A stretch of 33,820 bases of DNA from Syntrophales bacterium (GCA_035363115.1 DAOSEM010000014.1:1-33820), one strand, 5' to 3'; shown: positions 7,084 to 15,815, numbered from the stretch's first letter. A program made the numbers and translations. The notes: generated by a model not told the origin, from the letters alone.

Positions 7084-8514
7084 TCAGGTACCGGCGATCA
7101 ACTGCTGAAGCCGCTCTTTCACAGTCGGCGGGACGGACGTGAAATGGACCAGGTAGCGCCCCGACGAATGGTCCAGAGGGTGGAGCACCTTGGCGTACAG
7201 CTCCCGGTCTTCATCGCTGGTCGTGCCTTCCAGTTGGAGCATGATGTTGGCATACGGCTGGAACGGGCAGTCGACTTTGATTACCGCCTGCTTGCTGGAC
7301 AGGGACAGCATGGTCCCGCATTGCACCTTTCCTTCGAGATGCTTTTCCGTCAGGCACAGGCAGGAAAAAGGAATGGGATGGGCAAGGGCGGTGAGGCTCC
7401 CCGCATTCTGTGCGAGCATCAGTTCCGGCTGCTCTTCATGGCCCATCAGCTCGCGGCAGACCATGGCCTCACGCATGCCCTTGGCGTGGACTTCGACCTC
7501 GTTTCCCAGAATCAGCCCCTCGCCGGCGGCATTGATCGCGGCCGGCGAGACAAGCACCTGTCCACCCACCGTAAAGCTCTCGATGCGGGCCGTCAGGTTG
7601 ATCGTCCTTCCCACGACCCCGTACTTGGAGCGCTTCGTCGAGCCGATGTTGCCGACCACCGCGTCGCCGGTATGGACGGCGATCCCCATCTCAAGCTCGG
7701 GCCAGTCCATCTGAATGTTGTGGCTGTTGACCTCCTCCATCGCCCGCTGCATCGCCAGGGCGCAGCAGGCGGCCCGGCGGGCCGCGTCCGGTACCGCCAC
7801 CGGCGCACCGAACAGCACGCAGATCGCATCCCCGATGATTTCGTCGATCGTTCCCCCGAACTGGTGGATGACCTCGACCATGGCGGAGAGATAGTGGTTC
7901 AGCAGGGCGACGACCGTCGTGGCCTCAAGCCGCTCCGCCAGGGCGGTGAACCCCCGCAGGTCGGACATCAGAACGGTGACCTCCCTCTTTTCCCCGCCGA
8001 GCTTGAGCCCCTCGGGCATGTCCAGGAGCACCCCTACGATCTCGTCGCTGGTGTAGCGGCCGAAGGTCTCGCGGATGAACCGATTGCGCTGTTCGAGCTG
8101 CTGATTCAGCTCCACGAGCTGCTCCCTGGATTCTTTCAACTGCCGGGTCATGGTGTTGAAGGCGACGGAGAAGTCGCCCATGAAATCGACCTGCTGCTCC
8201 AGATTGCCGGAAGCGATCTGCTGGGTCTTCCAGGTGAGGTGCTTGAGGTTCGATTGCAGGGCTTTCAGGGAGTGTGCGACGGCCATGCGGCCCGCGACGG
8301 GGAGGTCGGCCAGTTCCCCCCGGGAGATCACGGTCATGGATTTGCTGAACAGGTCGAATTCCACGAGGAACCGGTTGACGTAGGTCAGGAGCTGGCGGAT
8401 CTCGTTGTCCGGGAGGTCGTCCGGGATGGGGATGGGTTCGGGAACGGCGCCCGTGCGAAGACGATGGAACGTCGCCGTGATCGTGTCGATGAGCGCCTCT
8501 TCGACTGAAATCAT
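7084..8514 (-). CDS. Class III adenylate/guanylate cyclase with HAMP-like, coiled-coil and PilZ-like parts
   Basis: Makes a cyclic nucleotide from ATP or GTP. Layout of 476 residues: N-terminal helical region with no clear membrane span; HAMP-like segment (~95-125); coiled coil (~125-150); cyclase domain ~175-355 with metal ligands D185 (MSDLRGFT) and D229 (IIGDAICVLFG), and transition-state N306 and R310 (INLTARIES). The purine-selecting position that is usually Lys in adenylate cyclases is E225 (IDEIIGD), the residue of guanylate cyclases; the second selector is G299 rather than Asp or Cys, so the product is uncertain. The last ~110 residues (CGTMLSLSSKQAVIKV... YLVHFTSVPP) resemble a PilZ beta-barrel but lack the RxxxR c-di-GMP motif. 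It starts 9 bp after the V4R gene, so the two are co-transcribed and V4R may supply the signal. Confidence 0.88.
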   Translation of the reverse strand: MISVEEALIDTITATFHRLRTGAVPEPIPIPDDLPDNEIRQLLTYVNRFLVEFDLFSKSMTVISRGELADLPVAGRMAVAHSLKALQSNLKHLTWKTQQIASGNLEQQVDFMGDFSVAFNTMTRQLKESREQLVELNQQLEQRNRFIRETFGRYTSDEIVGVLLDMPEGLKLGGEKREVTVLMSDLRGFTALAERLEATTVVALLNHYLSAMVEVIHQFGGTIDEIIGDAICVLFGAPVAVPDAARRAACCALAMQRAMEEVNSHNIQMDWPELEMGIAVHTGDAVVGNIGSTKRSKYGVVGRTINLTARIESFTVGGQVLVSPAAINAAGEGLILGNEVEVHAKGMREAMVCRELMGHEEQPELMLAQNAGSLTALAHPIPFSCLCLTEKHLEGKVQCGTMLSLSSKQAVIKVDCPFQPYANIMLQLEGTTSDEDRELYAKVLHPLDHSSGRYLVHFTSVPPTVKERLQQLIAGT

Positions 8515-8523
8515 GTCAGGGCC

Positions 8524-9048
8524 TCATTCCATGTCAACGGTGAAACGGCAGACCCTCCCCCCCGAGCCCCAGCAGTCCACTTCCTTGACGCGGAAGTTCT
8601 TCCCCGAGTAAGCAAGCAGAATGCCGGCGATGAATCCCTCGTCGTAGGTGCAGATCTCCTCGGAACAGACGGGGATGCCCGAGCAATCGAGGTCTTCGGC
8701 CACGGTCACGACATAGGAGCCTTTTTCAACATCCGCAGATTCCACCCGAAAGATCCCGATGCCCAGATCCTTCATGGTGCGCTGGAGATCAGCGAAGAGA
8801 CCGTCCAGGTCTTTCGCTTCCGTGAGGACGTTTTTGCAGAATTCCTCGCCCGCCTTCTTGCCGGCCTCGAAGAACAGCCAGTCCGTCTTCTCGACTCCAT
8901 AATCCCGGATAAGCAGGTCGCGAAGGGTGAACTGCATCAGGCGATAGACCGCCACGTGCATCGTGGGACCGAGATTCGGCCGCCCTTCCGCGAGATCGCC
9001 CAGCATCTGCCACTCGAACCGGCTTTCTTCTCTCTCTTCCTTGAACAT
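8524..9048 (-). CDS. V4R-domain small-molecule sensor protein
   Basis: A 174-residue protein with the V4R (4-vinyl reductase) domain. The signature is at the C-terminus: LDCSGIPVCSEEICTYDEGFIAGIL followed by DCWGSGGRVCRF, with the cysteines typical of this fold. V4R domains bind hydrophobic ligands or metal-bound cofactors and often feed phenol- or lipid-responsive regulators. Here it is a stand-alone domain whose stop lies 9 bp from the cyclase start on the same strand, so it most likely senses a ligand for that cyclase (inference). ATG 9048 is preceded by AAAGGGGGG. The ~215 bp upstream (9049-9263) shows no gene and no sure promoter. Confidence 0.88.
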   Translation of the reverse strand: MFKEEREESRFEWQMLGDLAEGRPNLGPTMHVAVYRLMQFTLRDLLIRDYGVEKTDWLFFEAGKKAGEEFCKNVLTEAKDLDGLFADLQRTMKDLGIGIFRVESADVEKGSYVVTVAEDLDCSGIPVCSEEICTYDEGFIAGILLAYSGKNFRVKEVDCWGSGGRVCRFTVDME

Positions 9049-9263
9049 GGTTCGCCCCCCCTTTTCAAATCATGTTCCGTCGGTTCTGTCTTTCTATGCC
9101 TATTTTGACATTCTGGGGCACTATCTAACACATCCGGGGTCTATTTTCCTCTATTGTTGCTGATATTTTCCAAACAGGGCCATTCATCCGGGGCTGAGCC
9201 GACAGTGGATAAAATCCTGTCGACCCGGCCCCGGGATGTGCTTCCTCGGTATGATTTCGCGAA

Positions 9264-11129
9264 CTAAACCGCAAACCCCTCATCCGGGATGTCGATCGGG
9301 GAGAGGTCTTCGCTCTTGATGGCCTTCATTCCGGCGGCGACTTCCGGGAGGATGTGCTTGATGAAGTAGCGGCAGGCGGCGATTTTCCCCGTGTAGAAGG
9401 CGGCTTCCGAGTCTTCCGCAGAAAGCGCTTTCAGGGCGGCCTTGTCGTCTGCCGCGACTCCCTTCTGCGCACAGATCTTCTCCAGGGCCTCCCCGGCCAC
9501 GCGGGCCTGCCAGAGCAGGAGCCACCCGAAGACGGCCTTTCCCATCATGGTGAGGAACGTGTAGGCGTTCGAGACGGGGATCATGAATTTCCCGCTGGAG
9601 GCGCTGCCCGCGAAGAACATGCCCGCTTCGGCCAGGGTGTTGGCGGCCTCCTGCACGTCGGCGGCCAGGTCCCCTACCCCTTTTGCCGTAGCGCACTCCT
9701 GGATCGTCTTCTGCATCTCCCCCAGGAGCTTCATGAAGTAGAGCCCCTTCTTCATGCCGAGCTTCCGCCCCACCAGGTCGAGGGCCTGGATGCCGTTGGC
9801 GCCTTCGTAGATGGAGGTCGGCTTCACGTCGCGCAGGAACTGCTCGACGGGATACTCGTTGCAGCAGCCGTACCCGCCGTAGACCTGGATGGCCGTCTCG
9901 CAGACGCGGAACGCCAGATCCGAGCAGTACGCCTTGCAGACGGGCGTCAGCACCTCGATGATGCCGCGAACCGTGTCTTTCACGGCGGCGTCGCTGGTGC
10001 TCTCCATGACGTCGACGCACCAGGCCGTGTAATAGGAGAGCGCCCGCATGCCTTCCACGTGGGCCTTCATCCACAGGAGCATCCGCCGGACGTCGGGATG
10101 GCGGATGATCGGCACCCGCGGGGCCAGGGGGTTTTTCATCTCCTCCAGGGCGGACCCCTGGAGGCGCTCCTTGGCGTAGGCGAGGGCGTGCAGGTAGGCG
10201 ATGGAGGCGCTGCCCAGGGACTCGACGGCCACGAAGATCCGGGCCTCGTTCATCATCTGGAACATGACCTTGAGCCCCTGCCGCTCCTCCCCCAGGAGTT
10301 CGGCGTAGCAGGCCCCGTTCTCTCCGAAGCTCATCTGGCAGGTGGCGCTCCCGTTCAGCCCGATCTTGTGCTCGATGCCGGGGATGGTGTAGTCGTTGCG
10401 CCTCCCCAGGGAGCCGTCGTCGTTGACGAGGTACTTGGGCACCAGGAAGATGGAGATGCCCTCCGTCCCCGCGGGATCGCCCTCGATCCGCGCCAGCACG
10501 GGGCTGATGACGTTTTCCGTCAGGTCCTGGTCCCCGCCGGTGATGAACTGCTTCGTCCCTTCCAGGAGGAACGTACCGTCGGGCTGCCGGATGGCCTTCG
10601 TCCGGATGTTGCTGAGGTCGGTGCCGGCGCCCGGCTCCGTCAGGCACATGTTGCCGCCCCACACGCATTCATACATCTTGTCCATGTATTTCCGCTTCTG
10701 GGCCTCCGTGCCGTACGCCTCGATCAGGTGGGCGGCCCCGGCGGTCAGGAAGGCGTAGCCGACGAGGCTGAAGTTGTGCATGAACCACTCCTCCGTCATC
10801 ATGCCGATGACGAGGGGGAATCCCTGCCCGCCGGCCTCGGGAGACACGCTGACGGTCGTCCAGCCGCCTTCCCGGAAAACGCGGAAGCTGCGGTGGAAGC
10901 ACTTCGGAACGAGGACGTTGCCGTTCTCGACGCGGCACCCTTCCCGGTCGCCCTCAACCAGGACCGGAAAGACGACCTCCTCCGCCATCTTCCTCGCCCC
11001 GTCCAGGACCATGTCGCACATGTCGCGGGAATAGTCGCTGAAGTGCTCCGTCTTGAACAGCTCCTCCAGCTTGAGCATTTCATACATTACGAATTTCTGG
11101 TCTCTTTCGTCGCAAATCAGGCTGCCCAT
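9264..11129 (-). CDS. Acyl-CoA dehydrogenase (long form, DmdC-like)
   Basis: FAD enzyme that forms the 2,3-double bond of an acyl-CoA. 621 residues, longer than the usual ~380: it has the extra C-terminal domain (~470-610) of the DmdC/long-form group. Seen: FAD-binding LTEPGAGTDLSNIR (162-176), TGGDQ region (197-201), GYGCCNEYPVEQFLRDVKPTSIYEGANGIQ with catalytic Glu at E442. Start: AAGGAG lies 11 bases before ATG 11129, somewhat far, but no better start was seen. It is third in a - strand operon after the crotonase and acyl-CoA ligase (53 bp after the ligase). It likely oxidises the acyl-CoA that the ligase makes. A short relic of a paralogue sits at 6985-7032. Confidence 0.92.
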   Translation of the reverse strand: MGSLICDERDQKFVMYEMLKLEELFKTEHFSDYSRDMCDMVLDGARKMAEEVVFPVLVEGDREGCRVENGNVLVPKCFHRSFRVFREGGWTTVSVSPEAGGQGFPLVIGMMTEEWFMHNFSLVGYAFLTAGAAHLIEAYGTEAQKRKYMDKMYECVWGGNMCLTEPGAGTDLSNIRTKAIRQPDGTFLLEGTKQFITGGDQDLTENVISPVLARIEGDPAGTEGISIFLVPKYLVNDDGSLGRRNDYTIPGIEHKIGLNGSATCQMSFGENGACYAELLGEERQGLKVMFQMMNEARIFVAVESLGSASIAYLHALAYAKERLQGSALEEMKNPLAPRVPIIRHPDVRRMLLWMKAHVEGMRALSYYTAWCVDVMESTSDAAVKDTVRGIIEVLTPVCKAYCSDLAFRVCETAIQVYGGYGCCNEYPVEQFLRDVKPTSIYEGANGIQALDLVGRKLGMKKGLYFMKLLGEMQKTIQECATAKGVGDLAADVQEAANTLAEAGMFFAGSASSGKFMIPVSNAYTFLTMMGKAVFGWLLLWQARVAGEALEKICAQKGVAADDKAALKALSAEDSEAAFYTGKIAACRYFIKHILPEVAAGMKAIKSEDLSPIDIPDEGFAV

Positions 11130-11182
11130 AGTCTTTGATTCTCCTTGATTTTGTCGTTCTGGAATGGTCCGGTCGATCCGCC

Positions 11183-12859
11183 CTACATCATGGTCCTCAG
11201 CTCCCGCTTGAGGATCTTGCCGACGCCGCTCAGGGGAAGCTGGTCCATGAACTGGATGACCTTCGGCACCTTGTACGGCGCCACGTTCTCCTTCAGGAAG
11301 TTCAGGATCTTCTCCTTCTCGGCGTCGCTCTTCTCGATGCCGGGCTTCAGCATGACCGCCAGGGCAACACGCTCGGATCCCGGGCGCGACGGATCGGGGA
11401 TGCCGATGGCAGCGGCCATCTCGACGTCGGGATGCAGGGCTAAGAGGTCGTCCAGCTCCCGGGTGAAGACCTTGAAGCCGGAGACGATGACCATGTCCTT
11501 CACGCGGTCCACGATGTAGAAATACCCGTCCTTGTCCATGGTCGCGATGTCACCCGTGTATATCCAGCCGTCCCGCAGGGTGCGGGCGGTTTCTTCCGGA
11601 TTCATGTAGTAGCCCGTCATGATCTGGGGGCCGCGGATGATGATTTCCCCCGGCTCGCCCAGTTTTGCGAGCTGACCCGTCTCGGGATCGACGAGCTTGA
11701 ACTCCGTGTCGGACATAGGGATGCCGATGGAGGAGGGTTTCTTCTTCCCGTAGCGGGGATTGAAACAGGTGACCATCGACTCGGTCATCCCGTAGAGCTC
11801 GATCAGCTTGTTCTCCCCGACGATGTTCTCCAGCTCCCGGATCTTCTCCCCCGGGAACGGGGCCGCCACGCTGAGGCAGAACTTGAGCCCGCTCATGTCG
11901 ACCTTCTTGAACTCGGGATTCTTGATCAGTTCGAAATAGACCGTGGGAACATGGGTCATGAACGTGGGCCGGTAGTCCTTCAGCGCCTGGATCATGAAAT
12001 TGGAGTCCCGGGGATTGGGGACACAGACCTGCGTGACGCCCGAGGTGATCGAGACGCCGCCCAGGGTCAGGCCGGCGATGTGGAACAGGGGGAAGGCCGA
12101 CAGGGCGATATCGTCGGGCCGGATGTCGATCCACGTCAGGAGCTGCTGGCGGTTGTACATGTAGCTGCGCTGGGTCAGGACCGCGCCCCTGGACTGTCCG
12201 GTGGTCCCGCCGGTGTACATCATGAAGATGGTGTCGTCCATGGTGCGCCGGACGGACACCGGGTCGGCCGGCATCCCGTCTATGGCCTCCATGAACCGGA
12301 CGATCGTCTTGCCCGGCACAGGGCCGATCGGCGCCGTGGGGATCTTTTTCAGGAGCTTCCCCAGCACCTTTTTCACGCCGGGGAGGAAATCGGCGACCTC
12401 GGTGACGATGACGCTGGTAAATGGAGCTTTCCCAGCCACCTCCGCGACCTTGTCGAACAGGAGGTCGACGGTGATCACGACCTTGGCCCGCGAATCGTTC
12501 AGGTGGTGCTCCATCTCGTGGGGGGTCAAAAGCGGGCTCAGGCCGGTAGAGATGCAGCCCGCCTTCTGGACGGCGATGATGGCGATGAAATGGGCCGGGA
12601 GGTTCGGCATGTGAAGGCCCACGACGTCGTCGGGCTTCAGGCCGATCTTCTGGAAATACCGGGCGAGACGGTTGGACAGGAGGTCGATCTCGCGATAGGT
12701 GATCTGTTTCCCCATGTAATGCAGGGCCGTTTTGTCCGGGTACTGGTCGGCCACGACCCTGAACTGTTCCGCGAATGTCCTGTTCTCGTACTTCAGCTCC
12801 GGCGGGACATTCCTGTCATAACTCTTCAACCATGGCTTTTCCGCGTAAACATCACTCAT
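11183..12859 (-). CDS. AMP-forming acyl-CoA synthetase (fatty-acid CoA ligase type)
   Basis: Activates a carboxylic acid with ATP and CoA. In the 558-residue product: AMP-binding signature MYTGGTTGQSRGAVL (about 214-228), ELYGMTES, hinge/ATP motif YTGDIATMDKDGYFYIVDR, GFKV, and catalytic lysine K548 in SGVGKILKREL. Start choice: the longer frame begins at ATG 12865, but that ATG directly abuts GGAGG; ATG 12859 has the same GAAGGAGG at six bases and is preferred. It follows the crotonase gene by 95 bp and precedes the acyl-CoA dehydrogenase by 53 bp, all on one strand, giving a compact activation and beta-oxidation unit. Chain-length preference cannot be read from the sequence. Confidence 0.92.
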   Translation of the reverse strand: MSDVYAEKPWLKSYDRNVPPELKYENRTFAEQFRVVADQYPDKTALHYMGKQITYREIDLLSNRLARYFQKIGLKPDDVVGLHMPNLPAHFIAIIAVQKAGCISTGLSPLLTPHEMEHHLNDSRAKVVITVDLLFDKVAEVAGKAPFTSVIVTEVADFLPGVKKVLGKLLKKIPTAPIGPVPGKTIVRFMEAIDGMPADPVSVRRTMDDTIFMMYTGGTTGQSRGAVLTQRSYMYNRQQLLTWIDIRPDDIALSAFPLFHIAGLTLGGVSITSGVTQVCVPNPRDSNFMIQALKDYRPTFMTHVPTVYFELIKNPEFKKVDMSGLKFCLSVAAPFPGEKIRELENIVGENKLIELYGMTESMVTCFNPRYGKKKPSSIGIPMSDTEFKLVDPETGQLAKLGEPGEIIIRGPQIMTGYYMNPEETARTLRDGWIYTGDIATMDKDGYFYIVDRVKDMVIVSGFKVFTRELDDLLALHPDVEMAAAIGIPDPSRPGSERVALAVMLKPGIEKSDAEKEKILNFLKENVAPYKVPKVIQFMDQLPLSGVGKILKRELRTMM

Positions 12860-12954
12860 AGACATCCTCCTTCAAAATGTTCATGGCAATGCCCGGCGGA
12901 CGAAAACAGCTCTGTCTTCGTTCGACGCTCACTTTGCAAGCTATCGTTCTGGAA

Positions 12955-13722
12955 TTATTTTTTGCTCCTTGACTGCATGAATCTGATGACGGCTTCCTGG
13001 TGCTCAGTGCTCAGGATCCGCTCCGTCTGCCTCTCGGCCTCCCAGGCCAGGACTTCCTCCAGGGACATGTCGTGGCTCTTGTCCAGACCCTTCTTGATCA
13101 GGGTCATGGCGGTGGGGGCTTTCCGTGCCAGCGTCTCGGCCAGGGCGGCAGCCGCGCCGTCGAGCTCCTCGTCCGGCAGGGACTTGTAGATCAGGCCGAT
13201 CGCGGCGGCGTCCCGGCCACTGAGCCTGTCCCCCAGCATGGCCAGTTCCCGGGCCTTCGCCAGCCCGACCAGCCGGGGCAGGAAATACGTGCCCCCCAGG
13301 TCTGTCATGAGTCCGATGTGAATGAACGGCTGGATGAACTTCGCCTCGTGGGCCGCCAGGACGAAATCGCCGGACAGGGCGAGGTTGGCGCCTCCGCCCA
13401 CGGCCATCCCCCTCACCTTGCTGATGACGGGCTGCCTCAGCTCCCGGACGGTCTGCACCCACCTGCCCAGGCGCTTCATGATCTCGTGCAGGTCGTCGTG
13501 GCTGAGGGAGTAGTTTCGTGGCGAGAGCTCCGCCCCCGAGGAGAAGTTGCCGCCCGCGCCCTCGAGGACGAGAACGTTCACTTCTTCGTCCTGGCCGATA
13601 CGGTTGAGGGCCTCCTGGAAGTCGTCGAGCATCTGTTCGCTGAAGGCGTTCATGACCTCGGGACGGTTCAGGGTCAGAGTGCAGACGCGGTTCCGGACAT
13701 CGACGAGGACGGTCTTTTCCAT
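12955..13722 (-). CDS. Crotonase-fold enoyl-CoA hydratase/isomerase, PaaG-like
   Basis: 255 residues of the crotonase superfamily. Oxyanion-hole loops GGNFSSGAELS (58-67) and GMAVGGGANLALSGDF (105-120) are clear. Both glutamates used by true enoyl-CoA hydratases are missing: N113 takes the first position and F133 (FIQPF) the second. Instead D141 in GLMTDLGGTYFLPRL matches the catalytic Asp of PaaG-type isomerases, so an isomerase reaction is more likely than hydration. The start is ATG 13722 with GGGGGAG five bases upstream; the longer frame running to 14112 overlaps the TetR gene and is not used. First gene of the - strand unit with the ligase and dehydrogenase, divergent from TetR. Confidence 0.88.
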   Translation of the reverse strand: MEKTVLVDVRNRVCTLTLNRPEVMNAFSEQMLDDFQEALNRIGQDEEVNVLVLEGAGGNFSSGAELSPRNYSLSHDDLHEIMKRLGRWVQTVRELRQPVISKVRGMAVGGGANLALSGDFVLAAHEAKFIQPFIHIGLMTDLGGTYFLPRLVGLAKARELAMLGDRLSGRDAAAIGLIYKSLPDEELDGAAAALAETLARKAPTAMTLIKKGLDKSHDMSLEEVLAWEAERQTERILSTEHQEAVIRFMQSRSKK

Positions 13723-13774
13723 TGGATCTCCCCCTTTTGAGATGAATGAACAGTCCGGCCTGCTGAAAAGCAGA

Positions 13775-13803
13775 TTGACAGGCGTGTAACCAGTGGTTAC
13801 AGT
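13775..13803 (+). promoter_or_regulatory. TetR promoter with embedded 17-bp palindrome
   Basis: On the + strand TTGACA (13775-13780), 17 bp, TACAGT (13798-13803) forms a plausible sigma-70 promoter toward the TetR gene. A perfect odd palindrome, TGTAACCA-g-TGGTTACA, covers 13785-13801, that is the spacer and part of the -10. This is the classic place for a TetR-family operator, so self-repression and control of the divergent crotonase operon are likely (inference). A second inverted repeat, TTTCCGG-7-CCGGAAA, is at 13854-13874 in the leader. Confidence 0.7.
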
Positions 13804-13966
13804 AGAGAACACGCGACAGGAAAGCAAGCCTTTTTCATCGACGGAAGCCGCTATTTCCGGGACATGACCGGAAACGATTCCTTCCCGGTGGACTAAACGT
13901 CCGTCGTTGCGATATGTTGTCGTTAATTCGCTGCCCGGATGGCATGAACGGGAAGAAAGGCGCCCC

Positions 13967-14578
13967 ATGGAAGAAAACGTTTCGTTTGCCGATCTCAAGA
14001 GCGAGGCAAAGCTTGCCCGCCGGGAGCTGATCGTCGAGGCCGCGGAGCGCGTGTTCGCCGTCAAGCCGTTCGATAAGGTCAGCATCCGTGACATCGCCCA
14101 GGAGGCGGGCATCTCGCATGCCTTGATCTACCGGTATTTCCCGGACCAGCAGTCGATCTTCGTGGAGGCCTTCATCCGGGGCGTCGAAGACATCAGCCGG
14201 GTCCTCGAGCAACTCATCGGCGAGAGCGAAACGCCGGATCTCACGAAGATCAGCGACGCCTTTCTTTCCTACTGCATCGACAACGACCAGTACCTGAGAA
14301 TGCTGACCCACTTCATGCTCGACGGCGCGCTATCCCCGGAAAAAGTCGAGAAGATCAATGCGGCGGAGCGCCGTTTTTTCGAGCATTTCGACAACATGTT
14401 CCGGAAGATGAAGAAGCCGGAGCCCGTGCGGCCCCTCTCCCACGCCTTCTTTGCGGCCCTGAACGGTGTCCTGATCACGTTCCGGAACTACCCCGGACGC
14501 ACGCCCGAGGCGGTGAGGCAGCACATGCTGAACGTCGGCCGGATGATCGATCTTGGTTTCAGCAATATCCAGACATGA
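13967..14578 (+). CDS. TetR/AcrR-family transcriptional regulator
   Basis: 203 residues with an N-terminal TetR helix-turn-helix (about 18-63: IVEAAERVFAVKPFDKVSIRDIAQEAGISHALIYRYFPDQQSIF) and a helical ligand-binding C-terminal part. The start is ATG 13967, preceded by AAAGG; the frame stays open upstream to 13907 but without a ribosome site. It is the only + strand gene in the central block. It is divergent from the crotonase-ligase-dehydrogenase operon and convergent with the second acyl-CoA dehydrogenase, so it probably represses the beta-oxidation genes until an acyl-CoA or acid binds, in the manner of TetR-type fatty-acid regulators. The palindrome at 13785-13801 is the likely operator. 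Confidence 0.92.
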   Translation: MEENVSFADLKSEAKLARRELIVEAAERVFAVKPFDKVSIRDIAQEAGISHALIYRYFPDQQSIFVEAFIRGVEDISRVLEQLIGESETPDLTKISDAFLSYCIDNDQYLRMLTHFMLDGALSPEKVEKINAAERRFFEHFDNMFRKMKKPEPVRPLSHAFFAALNGVLITFRNYPGRTPEAVRQHMLNVGRMIDLGFSNIQT

Positions 14579-14588
14579 ACATGGAAGG

Positions 14589-14627
14589 TCCGGGCGCTCC
14601 GCTCGGCACGTTCCCGGAGCGCCCGGA
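14589..14627. terminator. Strong GC-rich hairpin between convergent genes
   Basis: A 13-bp perfect stem (14589-14601 with 14615-14627) and a 13-base loop lie between the TetR stop (14578) and the acyl-CoA dehydrogenase stop (14670). A T-run is lacking, so it is a weak intrinsic terminator or mRNA-end stabiliser serving both strands. Confidence 0.6.
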
Positions 14628-14669
14628 GTGGGGGGATTCTGTTTCCGCACCCGTTTAGGGGGCTTGTTC

Positions 14670-15815
14670 CTATAAACCCATCATCCGCCCGACGATCACC
14701 TTCATGACCTCCGTCGTGCCGGCGAAGATGGGGATGACGCGCACGTCCCGGGCAAAGCGGCAGATGGGGTATTCCTCCATGTAGCCGTATCCGCCGTGGA
14801 GCTGGACGCAGTGGTAGGCCACCCGATTGGCCATCTCGGGGATCCAGAACTTGGCCATGGAGACCTGCTTCACGATGTCCTTCTTGGCGATGAAGTCGGC
14901 GATCAGGGAGTTCAGGAAGGTCCGTCCGATCTCGATCTCGGTCGCCATCTCCACGATCTTGAAGGTGTTGTGCTGGAAGGAGCTGATGGGCTTCCCGAAG
15001 ATCGTCCGCTCCTTGCAATATTTGACCGTCATGTCCAGCATCGCCTCGGCCATGGCCTGGGCGATGATGCTCACCACCAGCCGCTCTCCCTGGAGCTTCT
15101 GCATGAGGTAGTAGAACCCCTGCCCTTCCTTCCCCAGGATGTTCCCAACGGGAACCCGGCAGTCCTCGAAGTTCAGCTCCGCCGTGTCCTGGCTGTGGAA
15201 GCCCATCTTTTTCAGCTTCCGGCCCCGGGTGAAGCCGGGGGTGCCGTCCTCCACGCAGATCAGGCTGATGCCCTTGAAGGGCGGGTCGGCCTTCGTGTCC
15301 GTCTTGGCCGCCACGATGACGAGGTCGCAGTGGATGCCGATGGAGATGAAGGTCTTCGCCCCGTTGATGACATAGTGGTCGCCGTCCCGGACGGCGGTGG
15401 TGCGGATCGAGGCCAGGTCCGAGCCGGTGCCCGGCTCCGTCATGGCCACGGCGGTGATGATGTCGCCGGAGGCGCAGCCGGGGAGCCATTTCCGCTTCTG
15501 CTCCTCGCTGCCGAAGGTGTGGATGTAGGGAACGATGATGTCGCTGTGGAGGCCCGCCAGGAGGCCGTGGGCGCCGATGTAGGACAGCTCCTCGTTGATG
15601 ATGACGGAGTACTCGAACCCGCCGCCCGCGCCGCCGTATTCCTCCTCCAGCCAGGGGCAGAGGAAGCCGTTCTCGCCCATCTTCTTCCAGGCGGACTTGG
15701 GGACGATCCCCTCCTCCTCCCATTCCTCCAGGTAGGGGATGACCTCTTTCGCGAGGAATTTCTTGAAGCTGTCCCGGAAAACCTGATGCTCTTCCTGAAA
15801 AATCGTCTCTGCCAT
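14670..15815 (-). CDS. Acyl-CoA dehydrogenase (IVD/LCAD-type active site)
   Basis: 381 residues, the usual family length. FAD/substrate motifs AMTEPGTGSDLASIRT (124-139) and LHGGYGYMEEYPICRFARDVRV (339-360) are present. The usual C-terminal catalytic Glu (YEGT) is replaced: residues 363-368 read IFAGTT with Ala at 365. E244 in LQGERLV instead matches the alternative catalytic Glu of isovaleryl-CoA and long-chain acyl-CoA dehydrogenases, so the enzyme should be active and prefer branched or long acyl groups. The start is ATG 15815 with AAGGGG at six bases; the longer frame to 16691 runs over the thiolase gene and is rejected. Last gene of the CoA-transferase, SDR, thiolase, dehydrogenase operon. 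Confidence 0.93.
   Translation of the reverse strand: MAETIFQEEHQVFRDSFKKFLAKEVIPYLEEWEEEGIVPKSAWKKMGENGFLCPWLEEEYGGAGGGFEYSVIINEELSYIGAHGLLAGLHSDIIVPYIHTFGSEEQKRKWLPGCASGDIITAVAMTEPGTGSDLASIRTTAVRDGDHYVINGAKTFISIGIHCDLVIVAAKTDTKADPPFKGISLICVEDGTPGFTRGRKLKKMGFHSQDTAELNFEDCRVPVGNILGKEGQGFYYLMQKLQGERLVVSIIAQAMAEAMLDMTVKYCKERTIFGKPISSFQHNTFKIVEMATEIEIGRTFLNSLIADFIAKKDIVKQVSMAKFWIPEMANRVAYHCVQLHGGYGYMEEYPICRFARDVRVIPIFAGTTEVMKVIVGRMMGL

Noticed and set aside
7144..8508. Long + strand open frame opposite the cyclase gene (and similar ones at 9354-11138, 14796-15833, 16010-17158 and elsewhere)
   Set aside because: These are antisense shadows of GC-rich genes; they lack family motifs and ribosome sites, and the opposite strand has clear conserved proteins.
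12955..14112. N-terminal extension of the crotonase frame
   Set aside because: It runs antisense into the TetR gene and its promoter; ATG 13722 gives a normal crotonase length and a strong ribosome site.
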